Assembly: GCA_036406655.1 (NCBI GenBank)
Contig: DASXAP010000272.1
Location: 1 to 20,658, forward strand
Direction of reading: 5' to 3'
Origin: VAZQ01 sp036406655
Lineage (GTDB): Bacteria; Pseudomonadota; Alphaproteobacteria; Rhizobiales; Xanthobacteraceae
Length of the DNA: 20,658 bases
The notes below the pieces were generated by a model. That model did no database searches. It was not told where the DNA came from and worked only from the letters and a program-made list of their open reading frames with translations. This document shows, piece after piece, positions 8,611 to 18,700 of the stretch (positions are counted from its first letter, which is position 1; every line of letters starts with the position of its first letter). Made by a program: the position numbers and the translations under genes.

Positions 8611-9525
8611 ATGACCAAGCCAGGCCCGATGCTGCCGCGCGAGCGCTGCGACTATTCGGCGATCGTCGACCGGCCGCCGCTCAAGCTGCCCGGCGATGCA
8701 CGGCTCGTGTTCTGGACGATCGTCAACTACGAGGTCTGGGACATCGGCCGCCCCATGCCGCGCCAGATCCTTCCCGCCCCGACCGGGGCGGCGCTGCTCC
8801 CCGACGTGATGCACTGGAGCTGGCATGAATACGGAATGCGGGTGGGTGCCTGGCGCTTCTTCGAGCTGTACGAGCGGCTCGGCATCCGCCCGACGCTGGC
8901 GATCAATGCGCGAACCTGCGAGGACTACGCGCGGGTGGCCGAGGAGGCGCGCCGGCTGGGATGGGAGTTCATGGGGCACTCCTACGATCAGGTGCCGATC
9001 CACAAGGTCGAGGACCAGGCCGGCATGATCGCGCGTTCGATGGACATTCTCGAGCGCTTCAGCGGCAGCCGGCCGGTCGGCTGGCTGGGCCCCGGGCTGA
9101 CGCAGACGCTCGACACCCCGGAGCTGCTGGCGCGGGCGGGGGTGAAATACATCGGCGATTGGGTCTACGACGACGAGCCGACGCGGATCCGTACCGCAGC
9201 CGGTCCGCTGGTGACGCTGCCTTATACGGTGGAGATCAACGACATCACCATGATGATCGTGCAGCACCACGAGAGCGAGCACTTTGCCAGGCGCGCGATC
9301 GACCAGTTCGAGCGGCTCCATGCGGAGGGCAAGCACCGCGCCAAGATCATGGCGATGGCCGTTCACCCCTATATCAGCGCCCAGCCCCACCGCATCAGAT
9401 ATCTCGAGGCGGTCTATGACCATGTGCGCCGCTTCGAGGGGGTGCTGCATTGGACCGGCGCCGAAATCCTCGACTGGTACCTCGCCGCAGCGCCCGTGCG
9501 GCAAACCGAGAGCGCGGCGGAATAA
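8611..9525 (+). CDS. polysaccharide deacetylase-fold protein (CE4, PuuE/allantoinase-like)
   Basis: The 304-residue cytoplasmic protein has the NodB/CE4 barrel pattern of the PuuE-like branch. LVFWTIVNYEVWD (32-44) replaces the TFDD motif of true deacetylases, as in PuuE-like proteins where N-Y-E is common. Then come GIRPTLAINARTCE (91-104), EFMGHSYDQ (119-127), RPVGWLGPGL (154-163) and MAVHPY (249-254). The metal motif HxxxH of classical chitin and peptidoglycan deacetylases is incomplete: His123 is present but position 127 is Gln. Hydrolysis of an amide in a small cyclic or linear compound (allantoin- or ureide-like) is therefore at least as likely as sugar deacetylation. There is no signal peptide. 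The ATG at 8611 follows GAGGTGGAG. It is divergent from the YfhO-like gene with about 50 bp between starts, so the promoters must overlap. Confidence 0.87.
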   Translation: MTKPGPMLPRERCDYSAIVDRPPLKLPGDARLVFWTIVNYEVWDIGRPMPRQILPAPTGAALLPDVMHWSWHEYGMRVGAWRFFELYERLGIRPTLAINARTCEDYARVAEEARRLGWEFMGHSYDQVPIHKVEDQAGMIARSMDILERFSGSRPVGWLGPGLTQTLDTPELLARAGVKYIGDWVYDDEPTRIRTAAGPLVTLPYTVEINDITMMIVQHHESEHFARRAIDQFERLHAEGKHRAKIMAMAVHPYISAQPHRIRYLEAVYDHVRRFEGVLHWTGAEILDWYLAAAPVRQTESAAE

Positions 9526-9551
9526 TCGCGCGGAATCAGCGCATTAGGCTC

Positions 9552-9567
9552 CCGCTGTGGGCAGCGG
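9552..9567 (+). terminator. short hairpin after the deacetylase-like gene
   Basis: CCGCTG (9552-9557) and CAGCGG (9562-9567) form a perfect 6-bp stem with a TGGG loop, 27 bp after the stop at 9525. There is no T-run behind it, so termination is only a possibility. Confidence 0.25.
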
Positions 9568-9608
9568 AAGATGGGCTTGCAGTGTCCCGATTCCGCCGAA
9601 CCTGTCCT

Positions 9609-9616
9609 TTAATTAA
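9609..9616. promoter_or_regulatory. AT-rich palindrome TTAATTAA upstream of the efflux operon
   Basis: An 8-bp perfect palindrome stands out in this GC-rich DNA, 123 bp before the first efflux gene, in the only gap (9526-9738) where the operon promoter can lie. It may be part of a promoter or operator. No convincing -35/-10 pair was found with correct spacing. Confidence 0.2.
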
Positions 9617-9738
9617 GTGGTCGCCCTGCCCCCGACTGCTAGCATATGGTCGCGTGGTTAGGGTGGGCTGGGGAAAAGCGTGCGTCGCTTGCCGCTGATA
9701 CCCCGTTTCGCGGACCTCGGAGCGCGGAAATTCAGCGC

Positions 9739-11250
9739 ATGGCGGTCGGGTTGCGCACGCGTGGTCGGGTGCTCGGCGCCGCAGCCCTCCGCCGATCGCT
9801 CGTCGGCAACTTGGCTAGCCTGGGTCTCGCAGTCTTGCTGGTGCAAATGCTCTCCGCCTGCAGCTTTCTCGAGAAGCCGGACCTGGCTCTCGACATTCCC
9901 CCCGCTTATCGCGCCGGGCGCGGGGAAGCGTTGCCCCCGAAGCTCGACTGGTGGCGCGGCTTTCGCGCGCCCGAGCTGACGCGGTTCATCGAGGCGGCGC
10001 AGACCAGGAATTTGGATATCGCGGTGGCCATTGCGCTGATCATCCAGGCCGATGCGCAGAGCAAGATCACCGGCGCGCCGCTCCTCCCCGCCGTCACCCT
10101 CACCTCGACCGCGCTCCGCACTCGTCCCTCGCAGACGACCGGTCCCGGCGGCACCGGCGGCGGCGGTCCCTCGGAGAACCAGCTCTTCAACGCCGTCCTC
10201 AATGCGAGCTACGAGGTCGATTTCTGGGGCAAGAACCGCGCTCTCTCGCGTGCGGCCCAGGAGAACGCCGTCGCGACCCGCTTCAACAAGGAGGTGGTCG
10301 TTCTCTCCACCATCGTGAGCGTGGCAACTGCCTATTTCGAGGTGCTGGCGGCCCAGGACGAGCTGCGGGTTGCGCACGAGAACCTCGCCGCCTCGAGCCG
10401 CATTCTGACGCTGATCCGGCAGCGCTTCGAAGCGGGAACCGCCTCCCAGCTCGATGTCGCCCAGCAGGAGAGCCTGGTGGCGACGGTGCGGGCATCGATT
10501 CCGCCGCTCGATCAGATCCTGCGGCAGAACATCGCCACGCTCGCCGTGCTGATGGCCTGTCCGCCGGCCGATCTCAAGGTCAAGGGCGGCAGCCTGGCGC
10601 GGCTCGGCATCCCGCGGGTGACGCCGGGGCTGCCTTCCGAGCTGCTGTTCCAGCGCCCCGACATCCGCTCCGCCGAAGCCACTCTCGCCTCCGCCAATGC
10701 CAGCGTGGAATCGGCGCGGGCGGCATTCTTCCCGAGCATCACCTTGACCGGTCAGGGCGGCTATGAAAGCTCGCTGCTCAAGCTCCTCTTCACGCCGCAA
10801 TCGGCGCTCTACCAGATCGCCGCCAACCTGACCCAGCCGCTGCTCGACGGCTTCCGTCTGGAGGGGCAGCTCGAGTTCGCCCAGGGCCAGCAGCTCGCGG
10901 CGCTGGAGAGCTACCGGCGATCGATCATCTCCGCTTTCGGCGATGTGGAACGGGCGCTGATCGCGGTCGCCGACACCGCCGAGCAGGTGCGGCTGCAGGC
11001 GCTCGCGGTGGCGAGCTCGCGCCGCGCCTTCGAGCTCTCGGAAACGCGGCTGCGCGAGGGCACCATCGATCTCGTCACCCTGCTGCAGACGCAGCAGACA
11101 TTGTTCATCGCCGAGAACCAGCTCGTCGTCGACCGGCTCGCGCGGTTTCTCGCCGTGTTGAGCCTGTTCCAGGCGCTCGGCGGCGGCTGGATGCCGCCCG
11201 GCGTCGCCGCCGGCGGCGCGGTCACCGTGGACATGCTGCCATGGCGGTGA
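9739..11250 (+). CDS. RND efflux outer-membrane lipoprotein, NodT family
   Basis: Outer-membrane channel of a tripartite RND pump (TolC/OprM fold), 503 residues. The N-terminus has a basic n-region, a hydrophobic segment and the lipobox LSAC with Cys41 as lipidation site. The mature part begins with a DWWRGFRAPEL segment typical of NodT/OprM proteins. Two OEP repeats follow: the first around NAVLNASYEVDFWGKNRA and RQRFEAGTASQLDVAQQES, the second around LLFQRPDIRSAEA, FFPSITLTGQGGY and LREGTIDLVTLLQTQQTLF. The ATG at 9739 is preferred over the in-frame ATG at 9646 because it gives a shorter leader, though the ribosome site (GCGGAAA) is weak. The stop overlaps the start of the adaptor gene by 10 bp, so translation is probably coupled. 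It is first in the four-gene operon. Confidence 0.93.
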   Translation: MAVGLRTRGRVLGAAALRRSLVGNLASLGLAVLLVQMLSACSFLEKPDLALDIPPAYRAGRGEALPPKLDWWRGFRAPELTRFIEAAQTRNLDIAVAIALIIQADAQSKITGAPLLPAVTLTSTALRTRPSQTTGPGGTGGGGPSENQLFNAVLNASYEVDFWGKNRALSRAAQENAVATRFNKEVVVLSTIVSVATAYFEVLAAQDELRVAHENLAASSRILTLIRQRFEAGTASQLDVAQQESLVATVRASIPPLDQILRQNIATLAVLMACPPADLKVKGGSLARLGIPRVTPGLPSELLFQRPDIRSAEATLASANASVESARAAFFPSITLTGQGGYESSLLKLLFTPQSALYQIAANLTQPLLDGFRLEGQLEFAQGQQLAALESYRRSIISAFGDVERALIAVADTAEQVRLQALAVASSRRAFELSETRLREGTIDLVTLLQTQQTLFIAENQLVVDRLARFLAVLSLFQALGGGWMPPGVAAGGAVTVDMLPWR

Positions 11251-12500
11251 AGCGGTCGATCCTCACCGTTCTGGTCGTCGGCCTCGTGTCGGCGGGCGTG
11301 GCTGCGGTCTACTACATGCCGCTCGGGCAGCAGACCCAGCAGCAGGCCAAGGGCGGGCGGCGCGGCGGCACCGCGGCAACCGAGCCCGTCCCGGTGCTGG
11401 CGACCGCCGCGAGATCCGCCGACGTGCCGGTCTATCTCGACGGGGTGGGCACCGCCAAGGCGCTCAATACCGTGACCGTGCGCCCGCAGGTCGACGGCAT
11501 GCTGATCAACATCTCGTTCCGCGAAGGCCAGGACGTGCCCAAGGGCTATGTTCTCGCCAAGATCGATCCGGTGACGTACCAGGCCCTCTACGATCAGACC
11601 GTTGCCAAGAAGGCGCAGGACGAAGCGCAGCTCGCCAACGCCAAGCTCGACCTCGAGCGCTACGGCAGGCTCGTCGCCAGCAACGCCGTCAACAAGCAGC
11701 AGCTCGACACCCAGCGGGCGCTGGTCGATCAGTTCACCGCGCAGGTGAAGCTCGACCAGGCGGCGATCGACAACGCGCGGGCGATCCTCTCCTATACCGA
11801 CATCACCGCGCCGATTGCCGGCCGCACCGGCATCCGCCTGGTCGACCAGGGCAACATCGTCAAGGCGGCGGATGCCACCGGCATCGTCATCCTCACCCAG
11901 CTGCAGCCGATCTCGATCCTGTTCAGCCTGCCGCAGCAGGAGCTGCCGGACCTGAACCGCGGCCAGGCCGAGGGCCCGCTGCCGGTCGACGCGCTCGCCG
12001 CCGACGGCCAGACCCTGCTCGACCACGGCAGGGTCGTGGTCATCGATAACCAGGTCGATCAGGCCACCGGCACCGTGAAGATCAAGGCCGAATTCCCCAA
12101 CGCCGATTTTCAGCTCTGGCCGGGCCAGTTCGTCAACGTGCGCGTGCTGATGCAGACCCTGCACCAGGTGGTGGTGGTGCCGACCGCGGCGGTCCAGCGC
12201 GGACCCGACGGCACATTCGTCTACGTGCTCAAGGACGACCGCACCGTGACCGTGCGGCGGGTCACGCTGACCCAGCAGGACGACGTGCAGTCCGTGATCG
12301 CCGCGGGTCTCAAGGACGGCGAGCAGGTGATCACCACCGGCTTTGCCCGCCTCACCGAAGGAACCGAGGTCACTGCCTCGAGCGCACAGGATGCGGGCCA
12401 GGTCGGAGCGCCGCGCCCCGACGCGCCCCGCGGCAAGCGCGGCGCGGAGAAAGGCAAGCGCAATCCCGGCTCGGGGGGAGCGTCGGCCAAAAATCCATGA
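11241..12500 (+). CDS. mdtA: RND efflux periplasmic adaptor (MdtA-like membrane fusion protein)
   Basis: Adaptor that bridges the inner-membrane RND permeases and the outer-membrane channel, 419 residues. Residues 6-26 form an uncleaved N-terminal anchor. After a Gln/Gly-rich linker comes the first lipoyl half with TVTVRPQVDGMLINISFREGQ (77-97). The coiled-coil hairpin spans about 112-180, the second lipoyl half contains LSYTDITAPIAGRTG (183-197), and the beta-barrel starts near ILTQLQPISILFSLPQ. The membrane-proximal domain ends near 385. The last 35 residues are a basic, Gly/Ala/Pro-rich tail, longer than needed for the fold. The start overlaps the previous stop by 10 bp and the stop overlaps the next start by 4 bp (ATGA). 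Closest family in my judgement is MdtA; substrates are not predictable. Confidence 0.92.
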   Translation: MAVKRSILTVLVVGLVSAGVAAVYYMPLGQQTQQQAKGGRRGGTAATEPVPVLATAARSADVPVYLDGVGTAKALNTVTVRPQVDGMLINISFREGQDVPKGYVLAKIDPVTYQALYDQTVAKKAQDEAQLANAKLDLERYGRLVASNAVNKQQLDTQRALVDQFTAQVKLDQAAIDNARAILSYTDITAPIAGRTGIRLVDQGNIVKAADATGIVILTQLQPISILFSLPQQELPDLNRGQAEGPLPVDALAADGQTLLDHGRVVVIDNQVDQATGTVKIKAEFPNADFQLWPGQFVNVRVLMQTLHQVVVVPTAAVQRGPDGTFVYVLKDDRTVTVRRVTLTQQDDVQSVIAAGLKDGEQVITTGFARLTEGTEVTASSAQDAGQVGAPRPDAPRGKRGAEKGKRNPGSGGASAKNP

Positions 12501-15500
12501 GCGTCTCCTCGCCCTTCATCCACCGCCCGATCGCGACATCGCTGCTCGGGGTCGCGGTCATGCTGGGCGGGCTGCTCGGCTACCTGTGGCTGCCGGTCGC
12601 CTCGCTGCCGCAGGTCGATTTTCCGACGATCCAGGTGACGACCCAGCTCCCGGGGGCGAGCCCCGAGGTGATGGCATCGCTGGTCACGGCGCCGCTCGAG
12701 CGCAACTTCGGGCAGACGCCTTCGCTGCGGCTGATGACCTCGTCGAGCTCGCTCGGGATCAGCCAGATAACGCTGCAGTTCGAGCTGAGCCGCGACATCG
12801 ACGCCGCCGCCCAGGACGTGCAGGCCGCCATCAACGCCTCGGGCTCGGTGCTGCCGCGGAACCTGCCCTATCCGCCGGTCTACTCGAAGGTCAACCCCGC
12901 CGACTCGCCGATCGTGACGCTCGCACTGACCTCGGAGACGATCGCGCTGCGGGCGCTGAGCGACCTCGCCGACACGCTGCTGGCGCAGCGGCTGAGCGAG
13001 CTCACCGGGGTCGGACGGGTCAGCGTCCAGGGCAACATCCGCCCCGCCATCCGCATCCAGGCTGATCTGGCGCGGCTCGCCAATTACGGGATCGCGCTCG
13101 AGGACCTCCGCAACGTGATCCTTGCCGCGAACGTCGCCGGCCCCAAGGGCTCCCTCGACGGCGCGCATCAGTCCTACACGATCTCGGCGAACGACCAGCT
13201 GGGCGCCGCCGAGGCCTATCGCACCATCATCGTCACCTATCGCAACGGCAGCCCGGTGCTGCTGCGGGACGTGGCCGAGGTCGTCGACGGGCTGGAGAAC
13301 AGCAAGGTGGCCGGCTTCTACCGCGGCGCGCCCGCCATCGTCATCGACGTGCAGCGCCAGCCGGGCGCCAACGTCATCGAGACGGTGCAGCGGATCAAGG
13401 CCGAGCTGCCGCGGCTGCAGCGCTCGATGCCGGTCGGCGTGACCCTGACGATGGTCCACGACGCCACCGCCAGCATCCGTGCCTCGGTCCGCGACGTGCA
13501 GCTCACGCTCGTCCTCAGCGTCGCCCTGGTCATCATGGTGGTGCTGATCTTCCTGCGCACCCTGCGCGCCACCCTCATCGCCGGGGTGGCGCTGCCGCTC
13601 TCCCTGATCGCGGCCTTCGGGGTCATGTGGTTCTGCGGCTTCTCGCTCGACAACCTGTCGCTGATGGCGCTGACCATCGGCACTGGCTTCGTCGTCGACG
13701 ACGCGATCGTGATGATCGAGAACATCGTCCGCCACATGGAGGGCGGCGAGCCGCCGTTGCGCGCGGCGCTGCGCGGGGCGAGCGAGATCGGCTTCACCGT
13801 GATCTCGCTGACGCTGTCGCTGATCGCCGTGTTCATCCCACTGCTGTTCATGACCGGGCTGGTCGGGCGGATGTTCCGCGAGTTCGCGCTGACGCTCACC
13901 ATCGCGGTCGTCACCTCCGCGATCGTCTCGCTCACGCTGACGCCGATGATGTGCAGCCGGCTGCTGAAGCAGCGGTCCGAGGCGGCGGCAGCGGGCGCCC
14001 TCGCGCAGCGGTTTCATCGCCTGGTCGACTGGACCGTCGAGCTCTACCGGCGCAGCCTCGAATGGGTGCTGCGCCACGAGGCGCTCACGCTCATGGTCAC
14101 CGCCGCCACGCTCGCTGCCACCGTCTGGCTCTACATCGTGATCCCGAAGGGGTTCCTGCCGCTGCAGGACACCGGGCTGATCCTCGGGGTGATGGAAGGC
14201 GGACAGGACGTCTCCTTCACCGAGATGAAGCGGCTGCAGGGCGCCGTCGAGCGGGCGATCCGCAGCGAGCCCGAGGTGACCGGGGTGGTGTCGGTGATCG
14301 GGGTGACCCCGATCAACGCCACGCCGAACGCCGGTCGCATCGCGGTCACGCTGCGACCGCGCGACGAGCGCAAGACCTCGGTCACCGCCGTCATCGAGCG
14401 GTTGCAGCGCGCGGTCGCCGCGGTGCCCGGGGTGATGGTGTATTTCCAGCCGGTGCAGGACATCCAGATCTCCACCCGGCTGAGCCGCGCGCAGTACCAG
14501 TACACGCTCACCGGAACCGACGCCGGCGAGGTCGGCGGCTGGGCGGCGAAGCTCGGCCAGCAGCTGCGCTCCTCGCCGGTGCTGCGCGACGTCGCCTCCG
14601 AGGCGCAGGACAACGGCCTCGGGCTGCGGGTTCAGATCGACCGCGAGACCGCCGGGCGGCTGGGCGTCTCGATGCAGACCGTCACCGACACGCTCAGCGA
14701 CGCCTTCGGGCAGCGGCAGATCTCCACCATCTACGGGCAGTCCAACCAATACCGGGTGATCCTCGAGGCGAAGCCGGAATACCAGAACGACCCGACCGCG
14801 CTCACCCGCATCTATGTTCCCGCCTCCGGCATCCAGGCGGTGGCGCAGTCGAGCTCGTTGACCTCGACCTCGCCGACGGTGATCCCCACGGTGTCGGGCA
14901 GCCCGATGGTGCCGCTGAACACCTTTGCCCGGTTCGAGCCCACGACCGCTCCCCTGGTCATCGCCCACCAAGAGCAGTTCCCCGCCGTCACCATCAGCTT
15001 CAACCTCGCCCCCGACGGCGCGCTCAGCGAGGCGGTCGCCGCGATCGGCGAGGCCGAGCGCGCGATCGGCATGCCGACCTCGGTGATCGGCAGCTATTCC
15101 GGCGATGCCGCCGAGTTCGCGAAGTCGCTGGCCGGCGAGCCCTGGCTGATCCTGGCCGCCGCGGTCACGATCTACATCGTGCTCGGGGTGCTCTACGAGA
15201 GCTTCATCCACCCGCTCACCATCCTCTCGACGCTGCCCTCGGCGGGGGTGGGCGCGCTGCTCGCGCTGATGCTCTACCGGCATGATCTCTCGGTGGTGGC
15301 GCTGATCGGCATCGTGCTCTTGATGGGCATCGTCAAGAAGAACGCGATCATGATGATCGATTTCGCGCTGGAGGCCGAGCGCCGGCAGGGCCTTTCGCCG
15401 CCCGAGGCGATCCTGCAGGCCTCGCTGCTGCGATTTCGCCCGATCATGATGACGACGCTGGCGGCGCTGCTCGGGGCCGTTCCCCTGGCCTTCGAGAGCG

Positions 15501-15706
15501 GCACCGGCTCCGAGCTGCGCAATCCGCTCGGCATCACCATCATCGGCGGGCTGCTGCTCAGCCAGCTGCTCACGCTCTACACGACCCCGGTGATCTATCT
15601 GGCGATGGACCGCCTGAAGACGCGGCTGAGCCCCGCTTCGTCGCGGCAGGCCGAGCTCGACCTGCCGGACGAGCCGGAACCCTCGCAGCAGCGGGCGGCG
15701 GAGTAA
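12497..15706 (+). CDS. mdtB: RND multidrug efflux permease, MdtB-like
   Basis: Inner-membrane proton-driven RND pump subunit, 1069 residues, full length for the HAE-1 family. It starts with FIHRPIATSLL and the first helix, followed by the porter-domain sequence PLERNFGQTPSLRLMTSSSS, then the helix 2-6 block. The proton-relay aspartates are present in FVVDDAIVMIEN (Asp401, Asp402), as is the lysine of GIVKKNAIMMIDF (Lys948, next to Asn). Segments such as NPPVYSKVNPAD-like PPVYSKVNPADSPI, ANVAGPKGSLDGAHQSYTISANDQLGAAE and NVQRQPGAN-like DVQRQPGANVIETV point to MdtB rather than MdtC. In E. coli MdtB and MdtC assemble into a mixed trimer; the adjacent MdtC-like gene makes the same likely here. 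Translation is probably coupled to the adaptor gene by the ATGA overlap. Confidence 0.93.
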   Translation: MSVSSPFIHRPIATSLLGVAVMLGGLLGYLWLPVASLPQVDFPTIQVTTQLPGASPEVMASLVTAPLERNFGQTPSLRLMTSSSSLGISQITLQFELSRDIDAAAQDVQAAINASGSVLPRNLPYPPVYSKVNPADSPIVTLALTSETIALRALSDLADTLLAQRLSELTGVGRVSVQGNIRPAIRIQADLARLANYGIALEDLRNVILAANVAGPKGSLDGAHQSYTISANDQLGAAEAYRTIIVTYRNGSPVLLRDVAEVVDGLENSKVAGFYRGAPAIVIDVQRQPGANVIETVQRIKAELPRLQRSMPVGVTLTMVHDATASIRASVRDVQLTLVLSVALVIMVVLIFLRTLRATLIAGVALPLSLIAAFGVMWFCGFSLDNLSLMALTIGTGFVVDDAIVMIENIVRHMEGGEPPLRAALRGASEIGFTVISLTLSLIAVFIPLLFMTGLVGRMFREFALTLTIAVVTSAIVSLTLTPMMCSRLLKQRSEAAAAGALAQRFHRLVDWTVELYRRSLEWVLRHEALTLMVTAATLAATVWLYIVIPKGFLPLQDTGLILGVMEGGQDVSFTEMKRLQGAVERAIRSEPEVTGVVSVIGVTPINATPNAGRIAVTLRPRDERKTSVTAVIERLQRAVAAVPGVMVYFQPVQDIQISTRLSRAQYQYTLTGTDAGEVGGWAAKLGQQLRSSPVLRDVASEAQDNGLGLRVQIDRETAGRLGVSMQTVTDTLSDAFGQRQISTIYGQSNQYRVILEAKPEYQNDPTALTRIYVPASGIQAVAQSSSLTSTSPTVIPTVSGSPMVPLNTFARFEPTTAPLVIAHQEQFPAVTISFNLAPDGALSEAVAAIGEAERAIGMPTSVIGSYSGDAAEFAKSLAGEPWLILAAAVTIYIVLGVLYESFIHPLTILSTLPSAGVGALLALMLYRHDLSVVALIGIVLLMGIVKKNAIMMIDFALEAERRQGLSPPEAILQASLLRFRPIMMTTLAALLGAVPLAFESGTGSELRNPLGITIIGGLLLSQLLTLYTTPVIYLAMDRLKTRLSPASSRQAELDLPDEPEPSQQRAAE

Positions 15707-15710
15707 GCGG

Positions 15711-18700
15711 ATGAGCTTTGCCGGGTTCTCGGAGCCTTTCATTCGCCGGCCGGTCGGGACCACGCTCCTGTCCGCCGGGCTCCTGCTGGTGGGGATCGTG
15801 GCCTACCGGTTCCTGCCGGTCGCCAGCATGCCCACCGTCGATTTCCCGACCATCAGCGTCAGCGCGAGCCGGCCCGGCGCCGACCCCGAGACGATGGCGG
15901 CGACGGTCGCCGCCCCGCTCGAGCGCAGGCTCGGCGAGATCGCCGGCGTGACCGAGCTCACCTCGCGCAGCTCGCTCGGCAGCACGCGCGTCACCGTCCA
16001 GTTCGACCTCACCCGCAACATCGACGGCGCCGCCCGCGACGTGCAGGCCGCGCTCAACGCCGCCTTGACCGACCTGCCCGGCGACCTGCAGTCGCGCCCG
16101 AGCTTCCGCAAGTACAACCCGGCCTCCACGCCGATCATGATCCTCGCGCTCACCTCGAGGACGCTGCCGGCGAGCGCGCTCTACGACGCCGCCGACACCG
16201 TGCTGGCGCAGCGTCTCGCGCAGATCGAAGGCGTCGCCGAGGTGACCGTCAACGGCGCCGAGCAGCCGGCGGTCCGCATCCGCGTCAACCCGGTCGCGCT
16301 CGCCTCCATGGGGCTCAACATGGAGGACGTGCGGACGGCGATCGCCAACAGCAACGCGGTGGGCCCGCTCGGCGTGCTCGACGGCAACGAGCGGGCGATC
16401 GCGATCGCCAGCAACGATCAGCTGCGCACGGCGCCGGACTACAACCCGATCGTGGTGCGCACCGCGAACGGAACCGTGGTGCGGCTTTCCGCGATCGCCT
16501 CGATCCAGCCCGGCGTGCGCAACAGCCTCGCCGCCGGCTGGTTCAACGGCCAGCCGTCGGTGCTGCTGGTGATCAGCAAGCAGTCCACCTCGAACGTGGT
16601 CGATACCGTCGACCGCATCCATGCGCTGCTCCCCGAGCTCAAGCACTGGATCTCGCCGGCCATCGACATCTCGGTCCTCTCCGACCGCACCGGAACCATC
16701 CGCGCCAGCATCCACCACACCCAGCTGACGCTGGTCGCGACCATCATCCTGGTGATGCTGGTGGTGTTCGTGTTCCTGCGGCGGGCGGCCGCCACCTTCG
16801 CCGCCGGCATCACCGTGCCGCTGTCGCTCGCCGGCACCTGCGCGATGATGTGGCTCGCCGGCTTCTCCATCGACAACCTGTCGCTCATGGCGCTGGCGGT
16901 GTCGGTCGGCTTCGTCGTCGACGACGCCATCGTCATGATCGAGAACTGCTTCCGCAACCTCGAGCGCGGCATGTCGCCGTTCCGCGCCGCGATCGAAGGG
17001 GCGCAGCAGATCGGCTTCACCGTGCTCTCGATCAGCATATCGCTGGTCGCCGCCTTCATCCCGCTCCTGTTCATGAGCGGGCTGGTCGGCCGCGTCTTCC
17101 GCGAGTTCTCGGTGACGCTCGCCTTCGCCATCGCGGTGTCGACCGCGGTCTCGCTGACGCTCACGCCGATGATCTGCGCGCATTTCGTGCGGGCCGGGCC
17201 CAGCCCCGATGCGACCCGGCTCGACCGCCTGGTGGAGCGCGGCCTCGGCATGATGATGCGCTTCTACGCGCGCACCCTCGGCACCGTGCTGCGGCATCGC
17301 GGGCTCACGCTGTTCGTCTTCGTGGCGGTCGTGGCGGCGACCGTCATCCTCTTCGCGCGCACGCCGAAGGGCTTCTTTCCGCCCGACGACACCGGGCTGG
17401 TCTTCGGCGGGACGCTCGCCTCGACCGAGGCCTCGTTCCAGACCATGTACGAGCTGCAGCGCAAGGCGGAAGCGATCGTGCGCGCCGATCCCGCGGTCGC
17501 CGGGGTCGGCTCCTCGATCGGCGCCGGCGGATGGAACGCCTCGATCAACCGCGGCAACATGTTCATCAGCCTCAAGCCGCTGGCGGAGCGCGGGGTGACG
17601 ACCCAGACGGTGGTGAACAGGCTGCGCGCGAAGACCCAGAACATTCCCGGGCTGCGCGTCTACTATTTCGCGATGCAGGATGTGCGCGCCGGCGGGCGGC
17701 AGAGCGATGCCACCTACCAGTACACGCTGTGGGATTCCGACTACGGCGAGCTGGTGCAGTGGGCGCCGCGCGTGTTCGCCAGGGTGCAGGCGGTGCCCGG
17801 GCTGGTCGACGTCTCGACCGACCGCGAGCAGGGCGGGCTGCAGGTGAGCGTCGCGATCGACCGCACCGCCGCCTCGCGCCTCGGCGTGCGCGTGCAGGAC
17901 ATCTCCAACGCGCTCAACAACGCCTATTCGCAGCGGCAGATCTCGACCCTCTACACCCAGCGCAACCAGTACCGGGTGGTGCTGGAGATCGATCCGCGCT
18001 ACCAGCGCGATCCGAGCGACCTCGACCGCATCTATGTGAGCGGCGCCAATAACACGCAGGTCCCGCTCACCGCGGTGACCAGGATCACCCGCACGCTCTC
18101 GCCGCTGGTGGTGAACCACCAGGGCCAGTTTCCCTCGATCACCATCAGCTTCGGCATCGGCGACGACATGACGCTCGCCGAGGCGACGCAGCGCATCGAC
18201 CAGGCGGTGGCCGAGCTGCACCTGCCCGACACCCTGCACGTCGAATGGGCGGGCGACGCGCGCAGCTACCGGCAATCGATCGGCGCCCAGCCGCTGTTGA
18301 TCCTCGCCGCGCTGATCGCGGTCTACATCGTGCTCGGCGTGCTCTACGAGAGCCTCGCCCACCCGCTCACGATCATCTCCACGCTGCCCTCGGCGGGGCT
18401 CGGCGCGCTCCTGGCGCTGCTCGTCTTCGGCAGCGAGCTGTCGCTGATCGCCTTCATCGGCATCATTCTCCTGATCGGCATCGTCAAGAAGAACGGGATC
18501 ATGATGGTCGACTTCGCGCTCGACGGCGAGCGCCGGCGCGGCCTCGCCCCGGAGCGGGCGATATTCGAGGCCTGCCTCGAGCGGTTTCGGCCGATCATGA
18601 TGACGACCATGGCGGCACTGCTCGGGGCGGTGCCGCTGGTGGTGGCGACCGGTCCGGGCTCGGAGCTGCGCCGGCCGCTCGGCATCACCATCGTCGGCGG

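Noticed and set aside
6038..8614. Plus-strand open frame of 858 codons opposite the YfhO-like gene
   Set aside because: Composition is charged and repetitive without hydrophobic structure, whereas the minus strand encodes membrane helices and the YfhO C-terminal motif.
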